Source of the DNA: Lepas anatifera
Taxonomy: Eukaryota > Arthropoda > Thecostraca > Lepadidae
Assembly: GCA_034440635.1 (NCBI GenBank)
Contig: JAOTON010001478.1
Span: 558,001-622,000, forward strand
Length of the DNA stretch: 64,000 nucleotides
Reading direction: 5' to 3'
Each line of letters opens with the position of its first letter. Position 1 is the stretch's first letter. The translations under genes were made by a program, and so were the position numbers. The notes beneath the pieces are model-generated. The model saw only the letters and a program-made list of their open reading frames with translations. It was not told where the DNA came from and did no database searches. Shown here piece by piece: positions 22,914-32,994 of the stretch.

Positions 22914-25133
22914 CACAGTGATGCAGCGGGCCTAAAAAACGGGACGAAAATGCCAAAAATGGCTTTCTAGAATTTGTATCAAATGTATGCGATACGTTTG
23001 AGAATTGTTTGGAACCCGGAAAACCATAATTATTTTCTTCCTCTAGCGTACCACATTGGTTTCACAGGAGCTGAAACTTGAAACTTATTCTGCCTCTCTA
23101 AATACGGGTATCTGACCAGAAATAATAGCGTGATCTAAAACATTAATAACAGGTGCTCACACCTCGCCATCTATAAAAAAACGTATACTACCGTAAAGCT
23201 TGGGATGTTTGCGACCTTCTGGTTACAAAAATACGGTTCTAGCTGCTCCAGAGAATGCAGTGAGTTCATTTTAATAAACATATGTTTCGGAGCTAAAATG
23301 TATAACATACATCATATTTCCTTAGACTGGCAAAAAAAGGCACAGTCAGGATCAGCTAGAAAATCATACCATGTATTCTGGAACGTGTCTTCTTTACATT
23401 GGTGGAATTCGTAGGTCGGCAGCCGACGGCCGAAAAAAGTTATGACAGTTTTAGTGAGCTCATGTTCTACCCGCAGTCGGCGGGTGGTTGTGGCAATGAC
23501 GCGCGCGGCATCCACCAATCGCCGTGTATTATTTCCTTTCTCCAATCAAATGACACATTTAGATGAGGGAAGGGGGTAAAAAATCACAAAATATGCGTAA
23601 CGTTATTGATGGACGGCCTCTAATTGAAGGAGGCAATAAAGTTGAGAAGCAGGAGGGTAAATTGAGACAACGAAAGCAGGTATTAGTGTCAATTCAGTAA
23701 GTATTAGGGTCAGTTCAATACTTATTAGGGCATAGCGAGATCAGGCCCTGAATAAGGAAATTCAGATTTGAATTTTGGCTCACATTCTTCCCCTTTGTAA
23801 AATGTTATTTTAAACCGATTTTCCGTTAACCTTCGGCCTCCGCCCCCTGTTTAAAGTGACTGTCATGTATAGAGCCGGTTCCCAGTGATTGGTAGGTATT
23901 AGTGACAGTTCCTTTAAGAAATATCTGAAAAACGATTACTCTTCTCATAAACGTTTCGTCTCTGGCAATTAATTTTGACGAGCTCTTTAAATTTGGGACC
24001 CTGCAAACTGGATGAGACGTAAATTTGGAAAATTATGGACAAAAAGCTGTTTTCACCGATGCCGATGATTTGCCGTGTCTTTTCTCAATTGCTTCCAAAT
24101 TTTGGACATTATGAAGTATTTCGCACGTCAGTTCATGCATCCAGTTAAAACGCAGCAGGTGAGGTACCAATGGTGTCTGTAAGGACCATCACTTGAGAGA
24201 TATTTTGAAAAAACGACCGCAGCCTAATACCTACCAATCAGTATCAAACCGGCTGTACATACTGCCTCTCTTGGATTTTGAAGAAAGTCGCTTGTCGCAC
24301 ATTTTGTGACGTTTGCCGGCTGTTAAAGCTTAACAGTGGTTATCTTCTGATGATGTTTTATTACCCGACGCTCCCCTAAATGTGTTCCCAATGCTAATAA
24401 ATACGACATGGGAATGTATTTTTCACTTCCAATGTTTGCCGGCTAACAACTGGGGAAATTCAATCATTAAATCAAATTATCAATCATGAATTGTTTCCAT
24501 TACTATTACCTTTATTTAGTTTATCGCATGGTGAGTTTTGCGACTATGTAATTATTTCATAAAGCTACAGTCACTGTCAGACCCGTTAAAAACCTCGATA
24601 GCCTCTGCATAAAGTAGCGCACCCAATGGGTGCCAAGGGGTGCTCTGGTGCTTTCGTTATGGGCCTGACCTCAAAATGGATGTCCGCTCTAGATTTTCCT
24701 CTACAAGAGCTTTCGAATGGAGTATAGAAACTCGATCTAACTCCTCTAGAAGCTGAAATATTCCCGGCTTTTGCCAACCTTCTTTTGAGAACCATCATTG
24801 CTTTACATCGGCTTAGAAATTACATCATAACTCGGTGATCTGACCTGACCTGGGATTGAAATTTCGTCAAGATGTATAAAATTGATGTTGGTTCGCACTT
24901 GCCACGCGCCATTGCGCTAAACCGAGTAGTTTTTCTCCCGTCGCGAAAAATTAAGAGGGGGTTAGAATCGACCCCCTGGAAAAATGAGGGTTAAGAGTAA
25001 AAACAAAATTTGGTGTGCTTGTTTGAGTCGCCTGATGAAGAGCTTCAAATTGAAACCAAAATCATTGTTCTATCATTATTATTTATTGAGCTATCAATTT
25101 CGTCCCGTTTTTCAGGCATCCTGCATCACTGTG
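22914..25133 (+). mobile_element. 2.2-kb non-autonomous Transib-like DNA transposon, copy 1
   Basis: Both ends start with the heptamer CACAGTG, a 12-nt spacer (ATGCAG plus six bases), then TAAAAAACG (left) or TGAAAAACG (right), and continue with GGGACGAAA. No open frame exceeds about 77 codons, so no transposase is encoded. The left flank CAAAG (22909-22913) does not match the right flank CCCTG, but each matches a flank of the inverted copy at 32995-35215. The 5-bp TSD and CACAGTG heptamer fit the Transib superfamily, the relatives of RAG1. The right part contains a nested AGGTCA/TTAA-type segment. Confidence 0.85.
24580..24994. mobile_element. TTAA-type terminal segment inside Transib-like copy 1
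   Basis: It contains 'ccattcgaaagctctt'-type sequence (here on the opposite strand) shared with 47900, AGGTCA hexamers, the palindrome GGGGGTTAGAATCGACCCCC near 24958, and ends in GGGTTAA at about 24993. The same segment is in copy 2 (about 33133-33550), so it was part of the element before both copies arose. Confidence 0.55.
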
Positions 25134-25920
25134 CCCTGGGACCCCTAAGCCTAGCTGGGGCCCTGAGCTAATCTGGTCTGATCTGATATGGGGGCCTTAA
25201 ACTCTTCTAGGGTCCCTGGGCTAAGCTGGGGGCCGTGAGCTTGAATGGAGCCCCCCTGAGCTGGTATGAGAGGGGACTCTATATCAGCCGATCTGGGCCC
25301 CTGAGCTGAGCTGGTCTGTGGCGAACAAGAGCCCTTAGCTGGTCTGGGGCCCCTGAACTGTTCTATTCATTGAGCTAAGCTGGGATCCGTGAGCTTGAAC
25401 AAGCCCCTTGAGCTGTTTTGAGACCCTACATAAGTCGACCTGGGGACCTCCGAGCTGAACTGGGCCCCTAAGCTAATCTGGCACCCTGTGCGAATCTGGG
25501 GCTTCTCTGCGATGAGCTTCTAGGGGTCCTGTGCTTATGTAGGGTCCCTTGATAGGCTGGTCCCGAGGCAAATGCACTGGTGTGGGCCCTTGAGCTGACT
25601 GATCTGGGTTCCTGAGCCATGGTCTGGACCTTGGGGCCCTCCGAGATAATTTGGCGTCCCCTGGGCGGCATAGGCATAGGAACCGGGGGTCAGGGGATAC
25701 TGCCCCCTTTTTTTAGGTGGGCCCCCGCAACGAATATACAAATATCAGCAGCTGTAATATAGAACAAGAAACCCCCAACGGGCCCGATAGCTTGTCTGGG
25801 AACGTTCAAGTTCGGTAGTACGCTGCCTGCAAGCCCCTGGAGGAGGAGCGCTTCGTAAAAAAAGCCAAGGCACCTACTACCCGGTGCTTCCAAATGAGTC
25901 CCGAGAACTGGGCCCAATCA
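25134..25920. repeat. GC-rich degenerate repeat (inverted part of the array at 39736-40930)
   Basis: It is a diverged array of phrases like 'ctgagctgggcccctaagct'. The stretch at about 25680-25800 is the reverse complement of 40805-40925 (shared 'gttgcgggggccca', 'ttcctatgcctat'). After un-inverting 25134-32994, this array would abut 35216 and then, beyond the 35245-39727 insertion, the similar array at 39736. Confidence 0.65.
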
Positions 25921-26019
25921 AACTCCATCCCATATCAATCCCAACACAAAGCATGAATCGGACACGGACCCCGCACCAAATGCCGAGCAACAGTCGTCCC
26001 TGAGCCATCGAAAGTCGCG

Positions 26020-26190
26020 ACGTCCTTCGATGCCAGGGTTATATGGCGTCGCCAACTCTTTCCCTGTTGGAGGGGTTTCTTGGGAGTCAAATTGCTCCTT
26101 GTACAAGGAATCTGGCGTGCCTTAAACCCGGGTTGGTCACGTGGAAAGGAAGGTTGCTAACCACTATAACACCATGCCCACACCTCCTCG
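26020..26190 (-). mobile_element. tRNA-derived SINE, reverse orientation, 3' diverged
   Basis: On the minus strand a head with an A-box-like GTTATAGTGGTTAGCA and a B-box-like GGGTTTAAGGC is followed by 'cctccaacagggaaagagtt' and 'ggcgacgccatat', as in the SINE at 9504. The usual GTTGGTGYGTCGTTAAA tail core is replaced by other sequence. Confidence 0.7.
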
Positions 26191-27890
26191 GCATCGCAAA
26201 GCTGGCCATCAAGTACCTACATTGCACCTGCAGTAGTGCTGGAACTCTGCATTTTAGGCATCGAAATATAGCTAGGCGTATTTATTAATGATGGAAAGAA
26301 GGGATCCGTAATAACCTAAATACATTTTCCCATTTTGCCATTAAATAAGCAAATACGAGTTGATTAGGCATAGTGAAATGAGGCTATTTGGTATCAAAGC
26401 ATTGTCTGTAGTTTTCTAAAAAAATTTTTTTTGTAAATGTGATGAAAAGGGCCTAAAAATCTGTAAATATAAAAAAATGCGCTAGTGGTAAAACATGATT
26501 GAAATCCTCCAAAAAGAGCTTAAAAATGTATTTCGTATTTGAAAAGGGTCTAGGTAAAAAAACAAAAAATGTTATTTTAGCGTTTGACTATGATTTATTA
26601 GATCATAATTGGTACAACTCGAAATCATAGGGCAAAATTTAATTTCTCAATTTTTCACATATTCACATCCTAGTGTGCATGCGGCCTTATTGACACCAAA
26701 CGAGCTAACTAATTTTTTTATAACTATGGGCCCCGTGGACTGGGGCCCCTTTGAGGTGGGCCCCCTCTAAGGTTGGCCCCCCACTTCTCAAACCGTTCCT
26801 ACGCCCCTGCTTCACACGATGTAAAAAAACATGGTATTCGTGTTTGTTCCACTTGAGATACTTCATCATAATTACTATCATCATCATTTTCATTGTAGTT
26901 GTTGCATATTAAAGGGAAGCGAACAGAGGCAAACCCAGCAGCAAAACATCCAACATGACAAATCAAGTAATGATGAGGACAGAACAGAAAGCACTCCAAA
27001 AGCAAACGAACCAGATCAAGGATCAAAATAAATCAACTAGTATACCATTAGATTGAAATGAGTGTATTGTGGTTAGTCGGTAGCGTATACAGAAAACAGA
27101 ACCAAACAGATATACAAAGCAAAGAATAAGGGAAAACAAGACGCAGAATAAACAGAGCCAATTGAATGAAAACGAAGAACAAATACGCGTTACAGACTAA
27201 CAATTAATATTGAGTATAAGTCAAAAGGCAAAAGGCCCACATATGTTAAACTGCGATAAAGGCAAGAGTAGATTGCATACTTTTTACTTTCTTTATGTTC
27301 AGTTCAACCCAGTAAGAAACAGTATGAAATAGTGTGCTAAGCCGCTGTAAATACATGTAATACGACTACGTAGTCGGCTGGGTCCCTCGAGTATACCAGC
27401 TCACATCAATAGCCACCAAAAGCAAACAAACAGCCCGAGCAAACCTGCTGCAATGCCAGAAGTTTAAAGTCGTATACTTCGGTTCGGCTCAGCCCCGGCA
27501 CCACCACAGAGCTTAGTAGTATTATATTTAGACTTCTGTTTCAAATGGGTCCGTTACTTTTGGGACTCCCTGCATGACACTGGCGGCTAAACATTTTTTC
27601 CAAGGTGGGACGGGGCACCTTCAATTTGGACCATCTCGTCAGTGGGAAAGTCCTAGAGGGTTGTTTGAAGGCAGATTTCACAGAAAACATAACTACCGCA
27701 TTACGCGGTTGTAGACGCAAAATATTTCTAACTCACCTACCTCCACTTGGATAAGGATGGGCACTCATTAGCTCATCAGTGCCTAGGTGGTTCTCCTCCT
27801 CAGTTTTTCGCAAGTTACGCCGAGCAGATTTTAATGGGAGACGCACTGCTTTGCATGCCTATAGAGTGACTAATTCTACAACTCATGTCC
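26191..27890. other. Unassigned AT-rich sequence with one hAT-like end
   Basis: No gene was recognised. About 26727-26815 contains the GC-rich phrase 'ggggcccctttgaggtgggc' ending in 'ccgttcctacgcccctg', which resembles a hAT-type terminus; its partner was not located. The 26830-27030 interval has short open frames on both strands without domains. Confidence 0.4.
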
Positions 27891-29435
27891 AAAATTGGCA
27901 TCAGGTCAGGTCAGGCCAGGGTGTTTTTCCAGAGTGAGACTGAAAAAAACAGGTTGTAACTCGACTTCTTAAACTTTCTGTTTCCATCCCTTTTGTAGCA
28001 TGTTTCTGAAAACCATTCAAAAGCCCTTGAACAGAAAATTCTGAAGAATGCAATCAATTTTGAGGTCAGGTCAATACCAAGGCCACGAAAGGTCACTTTT
28101 TTCTCAAAATTGTTTGTGTCCATAGCTTTCGAATCAGACAAGACACAACACTAAATTTGGCATCTTAATGAAGAGCATGATCCGAGAATTTGTATAATCT
28201 TGAAAGGTCATTGTTTGACATTGACCTAAGGCTAAGGAAATGCAAAGACACAATATAACCTTTCTAAATCACACCGCATATTACTAGAATCTTTTGTTCA
28301 AGACATGCACCTTAATTAATTTGACTTTTTCTAAGTTTAATGGTTCCTGAGTTACGAGAATTTCTAAATGGACCTCAATTTGATCCATTTTAGCCCACTG
28401 TAACGTCATGGGTCAACGGATGCTCTACAAAACGGGCTCCAAAGTAGATAAGGCACTTCCAGCGCCGCTTAAATTTTCCATATTTATTCCGATCCCCGAG
28501 ATTGTAGGTGAAAGTGGATCCGATCGGACGCCCCCCCGCACCCATGCGATGGCGGTTGCGAAACAGCCCAGCTGGTGCCGGGTTAACCATCCAGAGATAA
28601 ATTCATTCAGGCTGATAGAGACAGAAAAGACCTAACTAAAATGTTTTACCATAATGTAGATCTAGAGCTTTTTGACTTTCTTCGTTTCAAATAATCTTAG
28701 GGGTAAAGGACACCCCATGTGTGACTGAAATTTTCTTTTAGTGCACCAAGTATTTTGCACAGGAAGCTACAGAAGACTTCGGGGACAAGTTGCGGTACGG
28801 CGAATGAAGATCAGTACAAATAAGTACACATCGCTATATTTTTGTAACAATTAATATGACAAATGTATGTATTTTCTTATTTATTCTATTAGGGTTACTC
28901 ACAACAAGCCCACTTGCCCAATTACAGGGAGTATGGGCGTGGGTATTGAACACCCGGGTTGAAGAGGGGTCTAGCACCAACGTGCACTTGAGGGGGCCTG
29001 GTAGGCCCTCCTAAGATCTCAGAAACTAAGAGTTGTAGAAAAACACTGTTTGGGGATTGGGTGGGAACTTCAAGTTCTACATAATGACCAATTTTCATTG
29101 ACTTAGATCAATATCTTCAAGGTCAAACGAGGTCATAAAGGTAAAATATTGGCCATGCTGGGGACCGATTGGAAAATGCCGTAATTGTTCGCGAAAAAGG
29201 CGAGAATAAGCTAAAGGCAGACCAGAGTCAAAGAGAAAGGTCACAAAGAACATTCCCTACAATTTTTGGGTCAAGGTCATTCACGGTCATTGACCTTTAA
29301 GGTCACAATAAGATATACTACTTATAATGTACAATATGACTAGCACTATAGCAACTGTTTGGCAGGAAATGAGGATTGACCTTTCACCATGACCTTTGAC
29401 CTTGACCTTTGACCTTGAAATTTGCATTGAGGCAC
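27891..29435. repeat. AGGTCA-rich interspersed repeat block
   Basis: It contains many AGGTCA/TGACCT hexamers, 'aggtcaggtcaggccagg' at 27904, and shared phrases with 47690-48200 and 48940-49900 ('gatctcagaaactaagag'). A subterminal-type palindrome GGGGGCCTGGTAGGCCCTCC is near 28993. A run of four TGACCT at 29390-29415 reads as DR1-DR0-DR1 on the complementary strand. At least two family members are probably merged; boundaries are uncertain. Confidence 0.55.
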
Positions 29436-30175
29436 CTTAACCCTATTTCCAACGGGCTCCCGGCTACCCCCATTTCCAACAGGGGGCAGATTCTGCCCCC
29501 CTTAGATCTCAAAGTCTACCCAGCCGATTTAAAAAATTTAAACTGCAATGTATTCCTCTTGTGCTGAACTCAATTTTGAAAAAAATAAAATTTTAAATTT
29601 TTTAAAATCGAGGTATGGGGTTTAAAATATACAAAATTTCTGCCTTTTTTATATTATCCGTAACTCTTGTCTCTTAGGCTTAATTTTCACAAAACATAGG
29701 CGGATCCAGGGGGGGCAAGGAGGGGCACGTGCCCCCCCGATCGACCCTCGGCGCCCCCCTGAAAGGTCGATGGCGCCCCCTGAAATGTCGCTTCCCACCC
29801 CCCCAGGATGCGAAAGTCGGCGCCCACCGATAGGATTTGGCGCCCACCTGATAGCTTTTGCCGGTCACAAGTGGCGCCCCCTGGTCCGGATGGCGCCCCC
29901 CGGTCCGGATGGCGCCCCCCGGGAAGGTGCCCCCCCCGATCGGCAATCCTGGATCCGCCTATGTCACAAAACTAATATGGATTGGCAGAAAATTTATTGG
30001 AAATGGTCATACTGCTCATTTAGGCGAAATTCAAAATTAAAGGGTGGTTCTACGGCCAGAAATGGGGGGAGTTATATCAATTTGTTCATGTCTTCTTTTT
30101 TGCAGAAATGCACACGTCAGGTACAGTGTGATATCTCTGATGTCAAGCAAAGTGCTCAAATGTCAAAAATATGTC
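29436..30175 (+). mobile_element. TTAA family A element, left part, with nested MITE
   Basis: It starts TTAACCCTATTTCCAACGGG and has the palindrome GGGGGCAGATTCTGCCCCC. It aligns with the element at 268 through the region around 720, where both copies carry a hAT-like CAGRGGCGGAT end at the equivalent place. The MITE at 29695-29963 is inserted in this copy only, and the copy at 268 shows the empty site 'ttttcacaaaactag'. Confidence 0.65.
29695..29963. mobile_element. hAT-type MITE with exact 8-bp TSD
   Basis: The ends are CATAGGCGGATCCAGG and CCTGGATCCGCCTATG, a perfect 16-bp inverted repeat. It is flanked by TCACAAAA at 29687-29694 and 29964-29971. The interior is GC-rich with repeated 'ggcgccccc' and 'gatggcgcccccc' phrases. 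The homologous locus at about 512 lacks it, confirming insertion. Confidence 0.95.
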
Positions 30176-30312
30176 AGAGGCGGATTCAGGGGAGGCAAAA
30201 TAGTGGGGTAAGACACTAATTACCCCGCCTTTCAGGTATGGCTGCTTTTAAAATTACCTCACCTTTATCCAACCCTGCCCGACCCGAGGAACACTCGTGG
30301 ATCCGCCTATGG
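30176..30312. mobile_element. hAT-like MITE fragment
   Basis: The ends CAGAGGCGGATTCAGGGG and GTGGATCCGCCTATG resemble those of the MITE at 29695. No convincing 8-bp TSD was found. A relative of its left end sits at 724. Confidence 0.5.
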
Positions 30313-30410
30313 ATGAACTGTGTCTATTTGGTGTTAGGACTAAATGCATATCTACGATGCTTTGTCCCATTCAATGCAGACACAACACTAAAATAAGTTA
30401 GAAAACTAGT

Positions 30411-30668
30411 TGTTGCGTCTATGATGCTTACCATTAATTATCGGTAGCACGCAACTCGTTCCGGTTATTACTCGGAAATATACACCAGGCTCTAAGACAC
30501 GTGTTTAAGCCGGAAGTTTTGTTCATTTAAGGACGAATCAAAACAATGCAGCGCTGTCGGTTCTGATAACACACAATATATTTATGCAACGCTGCTGTCG
30601 GCAGTTAATTGGAACTTTTACAAATCTGGCGCACGAATTTCAATGCTGGCGCATTACACAACACAACA
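30411..30668 (-). mobile_element. 3' LTR of the same gypsy element, inverted
   Basis: A 258-bp LTR on the minus strand with the same TGTTGTGTTG...GCAACA ends as 21038-21295. It is followed, in element orientation, by ACTAG (CTAGT at 30406-30410 on the + strand), matching the TSD of the + strand 5' LTR. Beyond the TSD the sequence continues the tandem repeat interrupted at 21037. Confidence 0.93.
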
Positions 30669-30682
30669 TCCGCCCCCTCAAA
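30669..30682 (-). promoter_or_regulatory. Polypurine tract of the gypsy element
   Basis: In element orientation the bases TGAGGGGGCGGA lie directly upstream of the 3' LTR, the position and composition of a plus-strand priming polypurine tract. Confidence 0.8.
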
Positions 30683-30760
30683 AATAAAGATCTACGGCTA
30701 CGACCTTAACCATGAAAGGACAGTCAACAACACAACTCGCTGAACATCGTAACAATCAGC

Positions 30761-32866
30761 CTAACTCGGCGAATACCTCAAAGGAGCCCTAATGACTCGC
30801 TCGCTACGCCTGATGGGCGGTGTCACCGGATCTGGCCTGAGGGTAGGACAGGGTGTTAGCTGGGGCTCAGGCGTCACTGGGCTGTCTGGCTCTGCAGGCT
30901 CTAGTTCAGCTGGCGACGCAGAGTGCACAGGGACTGAGCTAGCGTCAAACCAGGTCTCCGCGCTGGGATCGACGTGGTTTCCAGGTCGCACAGTCACGAG
31001 ATCTCGCGCGTGGACACGTCGGCCGTCTTGGAGCCGGTAACTGAGCGGGCCCGTGCGTGCGTCCACTTTTGCAGCCTGTGAGCCCGTAAACTTTCCAGTT
31101 CGACGGCACCTGACAAGCACCGTGTCGCCGGCCTCCCACTGAGGCGCTTTGCCAGTGCGCTTGTCGTAGCGCGCTTTGTAGGCAGCCTGGTAGCGCAGAA
31201 CGCGCTCGGGGTTTACCCGTACTGCCTCCGAGTCCTGTGGCAGACCCAAAACGTCGAGGGCTGTGCGCATCTCGCGGCCCCTCATGACCCTGAACGGGGA
31301 CAGACCTGTCGCCGGGTGAGGGGTAGCGCGGTAGTTTTTCAAAAACTCGCGCAGGTATCCAGCTCTGGGTTTCTTCAGGATCCGCGCCGTCTCGATGGCG
31401 TCCTTCACTGTCCTGTTGAGGCGCTCTACCATGCCACAGGTCGTCGGACTGTAAGTCGAGCTGTGGATAAGCTTTACACCGACTGACGCGAGAAACTGGC
31501 TCAGCTCTGATGGCCGAAACTGGGGACCGTTGTCGGTCACTAGCACTTCTGGCACGCCTTCTCTGCCGAACAGCGATTCGAGGAACCGTATAACTGTGGC
31601 TGCAGTCACCTCACCACACAAGGCAACCTCCGGCCACCTGCTGTACATGTCACAGAGGACAATGCCATAGCGCTCATGCTGCGGACCCTTCATCGGCCCT
31701 ATGATGTCGCACATTTCTTTCCGCCACGGCCCAGAAGGTAGTGGAATGGGGTGGAGTGGCGGTCGGCAGTCCTGGACGTGTGCGCTGTGTGCGGAGCACA
31801 ACACACATTCCTTCAAAGCGGCCTCTATGTCCGCGTCCATGGACGGCCACCAAAACCTGTCTCGAAGCCTTTGCTTCGTTCGCACTATCCCCTGGTGGGA
31901 CTCGTGCGCGTTACTGATCACACGGCTGCGGAGCGTCTCTGGCACCACGAGCCGTTCGCCACGGAAGATAAGCTGGCCGGCTACAGACAGCTCATGGCGT
32001 ACTGCAAAAGATGCCTTCATAGGCACGGCCACATCGCGCGCTCTGCCGGGCCACCCGCCTTGCACGTGCTGACACACGGCTGTTAGCGTGGCGTCACCTG
32101 CGGAAGCGTCTGCGAACTCAGCTTCGGATACAGCTGAGGTACTGGACAACATTGCAACCTGGACCGTGTCGTCGTCTTCCCAGTCCACCTGAGGAAAGGG
32201 CAGCCTGGAAAGGCCATCAGCCACTTGGTTACACTTTCCAGGGATGTACTCTACATCAAAACAGAATTCCATCATCCGAGCCTCCCATCGAGCAACTCGG
32301 CGCCCGACTCGGCTCGAGCCCTTGGGTCCGTAAATGGTACAGAGTGCCTGATGGTCAGTCCTGAGGAGGAATTTCCGACCCCATAGGTACACTCGCCATT
32401 TCTCCACGGCCCACACACAACAGAGTGCCTCCTCCTCTACAGTGGAGTAACCTCTCTCAGGTGAGGAAAAGGTCTTAGAGGCGTATGACACTACCTCCTC
32501 TCTCCCGTCAGGTCCTACCTGACTGAGGCGAGCACCACACCCAATGTCACTGGAGTCACAGGTCAGGATGGTGCGCTGTGCCGGATCAAAGGCGCACAGG
32601 GCAGGAGCCCTCTGGATGGCAGCCTTGATCTCCTTGACGAGCTGTGAGCTCTCATGGGTCCACACGAACGGTTCTGCCTTCAGCAGAGATCTCAGTGGAT
32701 CAACCAGAGTTGAGAACCCAGGCACGAATCGAGAGTGGTAGCTCACTGAGCACAAGAACGACTGCAGCTCAGCGGCTGTGGAGGGGTCAGGCCCACTCAC
32801 TAGTGGAGCGATCCGCTCTGGATCTATGCGGATGCCGCTGCCTGATACCAGGTATCCCAGGAAGCA
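30761..32866 (-). pseudogene. pol: gypsy pol remnant: RT thumb, RNase H and integrase
   Basis: About 700 open codons. Numbered from the open-frame Met at 32959: the C-terminal edge of reverse transcriptase (FLGYLVSGSGIRIDPE, 33-48), RNase H with candidate catalytic D135, E175, D202 and D248, the integrase zinc-binding HHCC (H352, H355, C385, C388), the integrase catalytic core D418, D476, E512 with exactly 35 residues between the last two, and a GPL/Y-type C-terminal module near 636. The frame stays open through RNase H and integrase. The protease and the catalytic half of reverse transcriptase are absent because of an internal deletion at about 32862-32875 that joins gag out of frame. The product would have copied and integrated the element; this copy cannot do so alone. 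Confidence 0.93.
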
Positions 32867-32889
32867 TGCATGCCTGCAGCTGTCCTCTT

Positions 32890-32994
32890 GCTGTGGCACA
32901 TGGATGCCCAGTGTCCTTGCCGACCACACTGGTGGCACACAGCACTTCTTGCAGGGCACACATTGACAGCATGTGGGTGAAGCTCACACCTTTG
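32890..32994 (-). pseudogene. gag: gypsy gag nucleocapsid fragment with CCHC zinc knuckle
   Basis: On the minus strand it encodes a complete C-x2-C-x4-H-x4-C knuckle (CHQCGRQGHWASMC, about 32895-32936). Just upstream is the C-terminal part of a second knuckle whose first cysteine codons lie at the end of the + strand gag fragment (about 22900). The transposon insertion with its CAAAG TSD split that knuckle. The two halves have compatible phase, which ties the + and - fragments to a single element. Confidence 0.88.
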
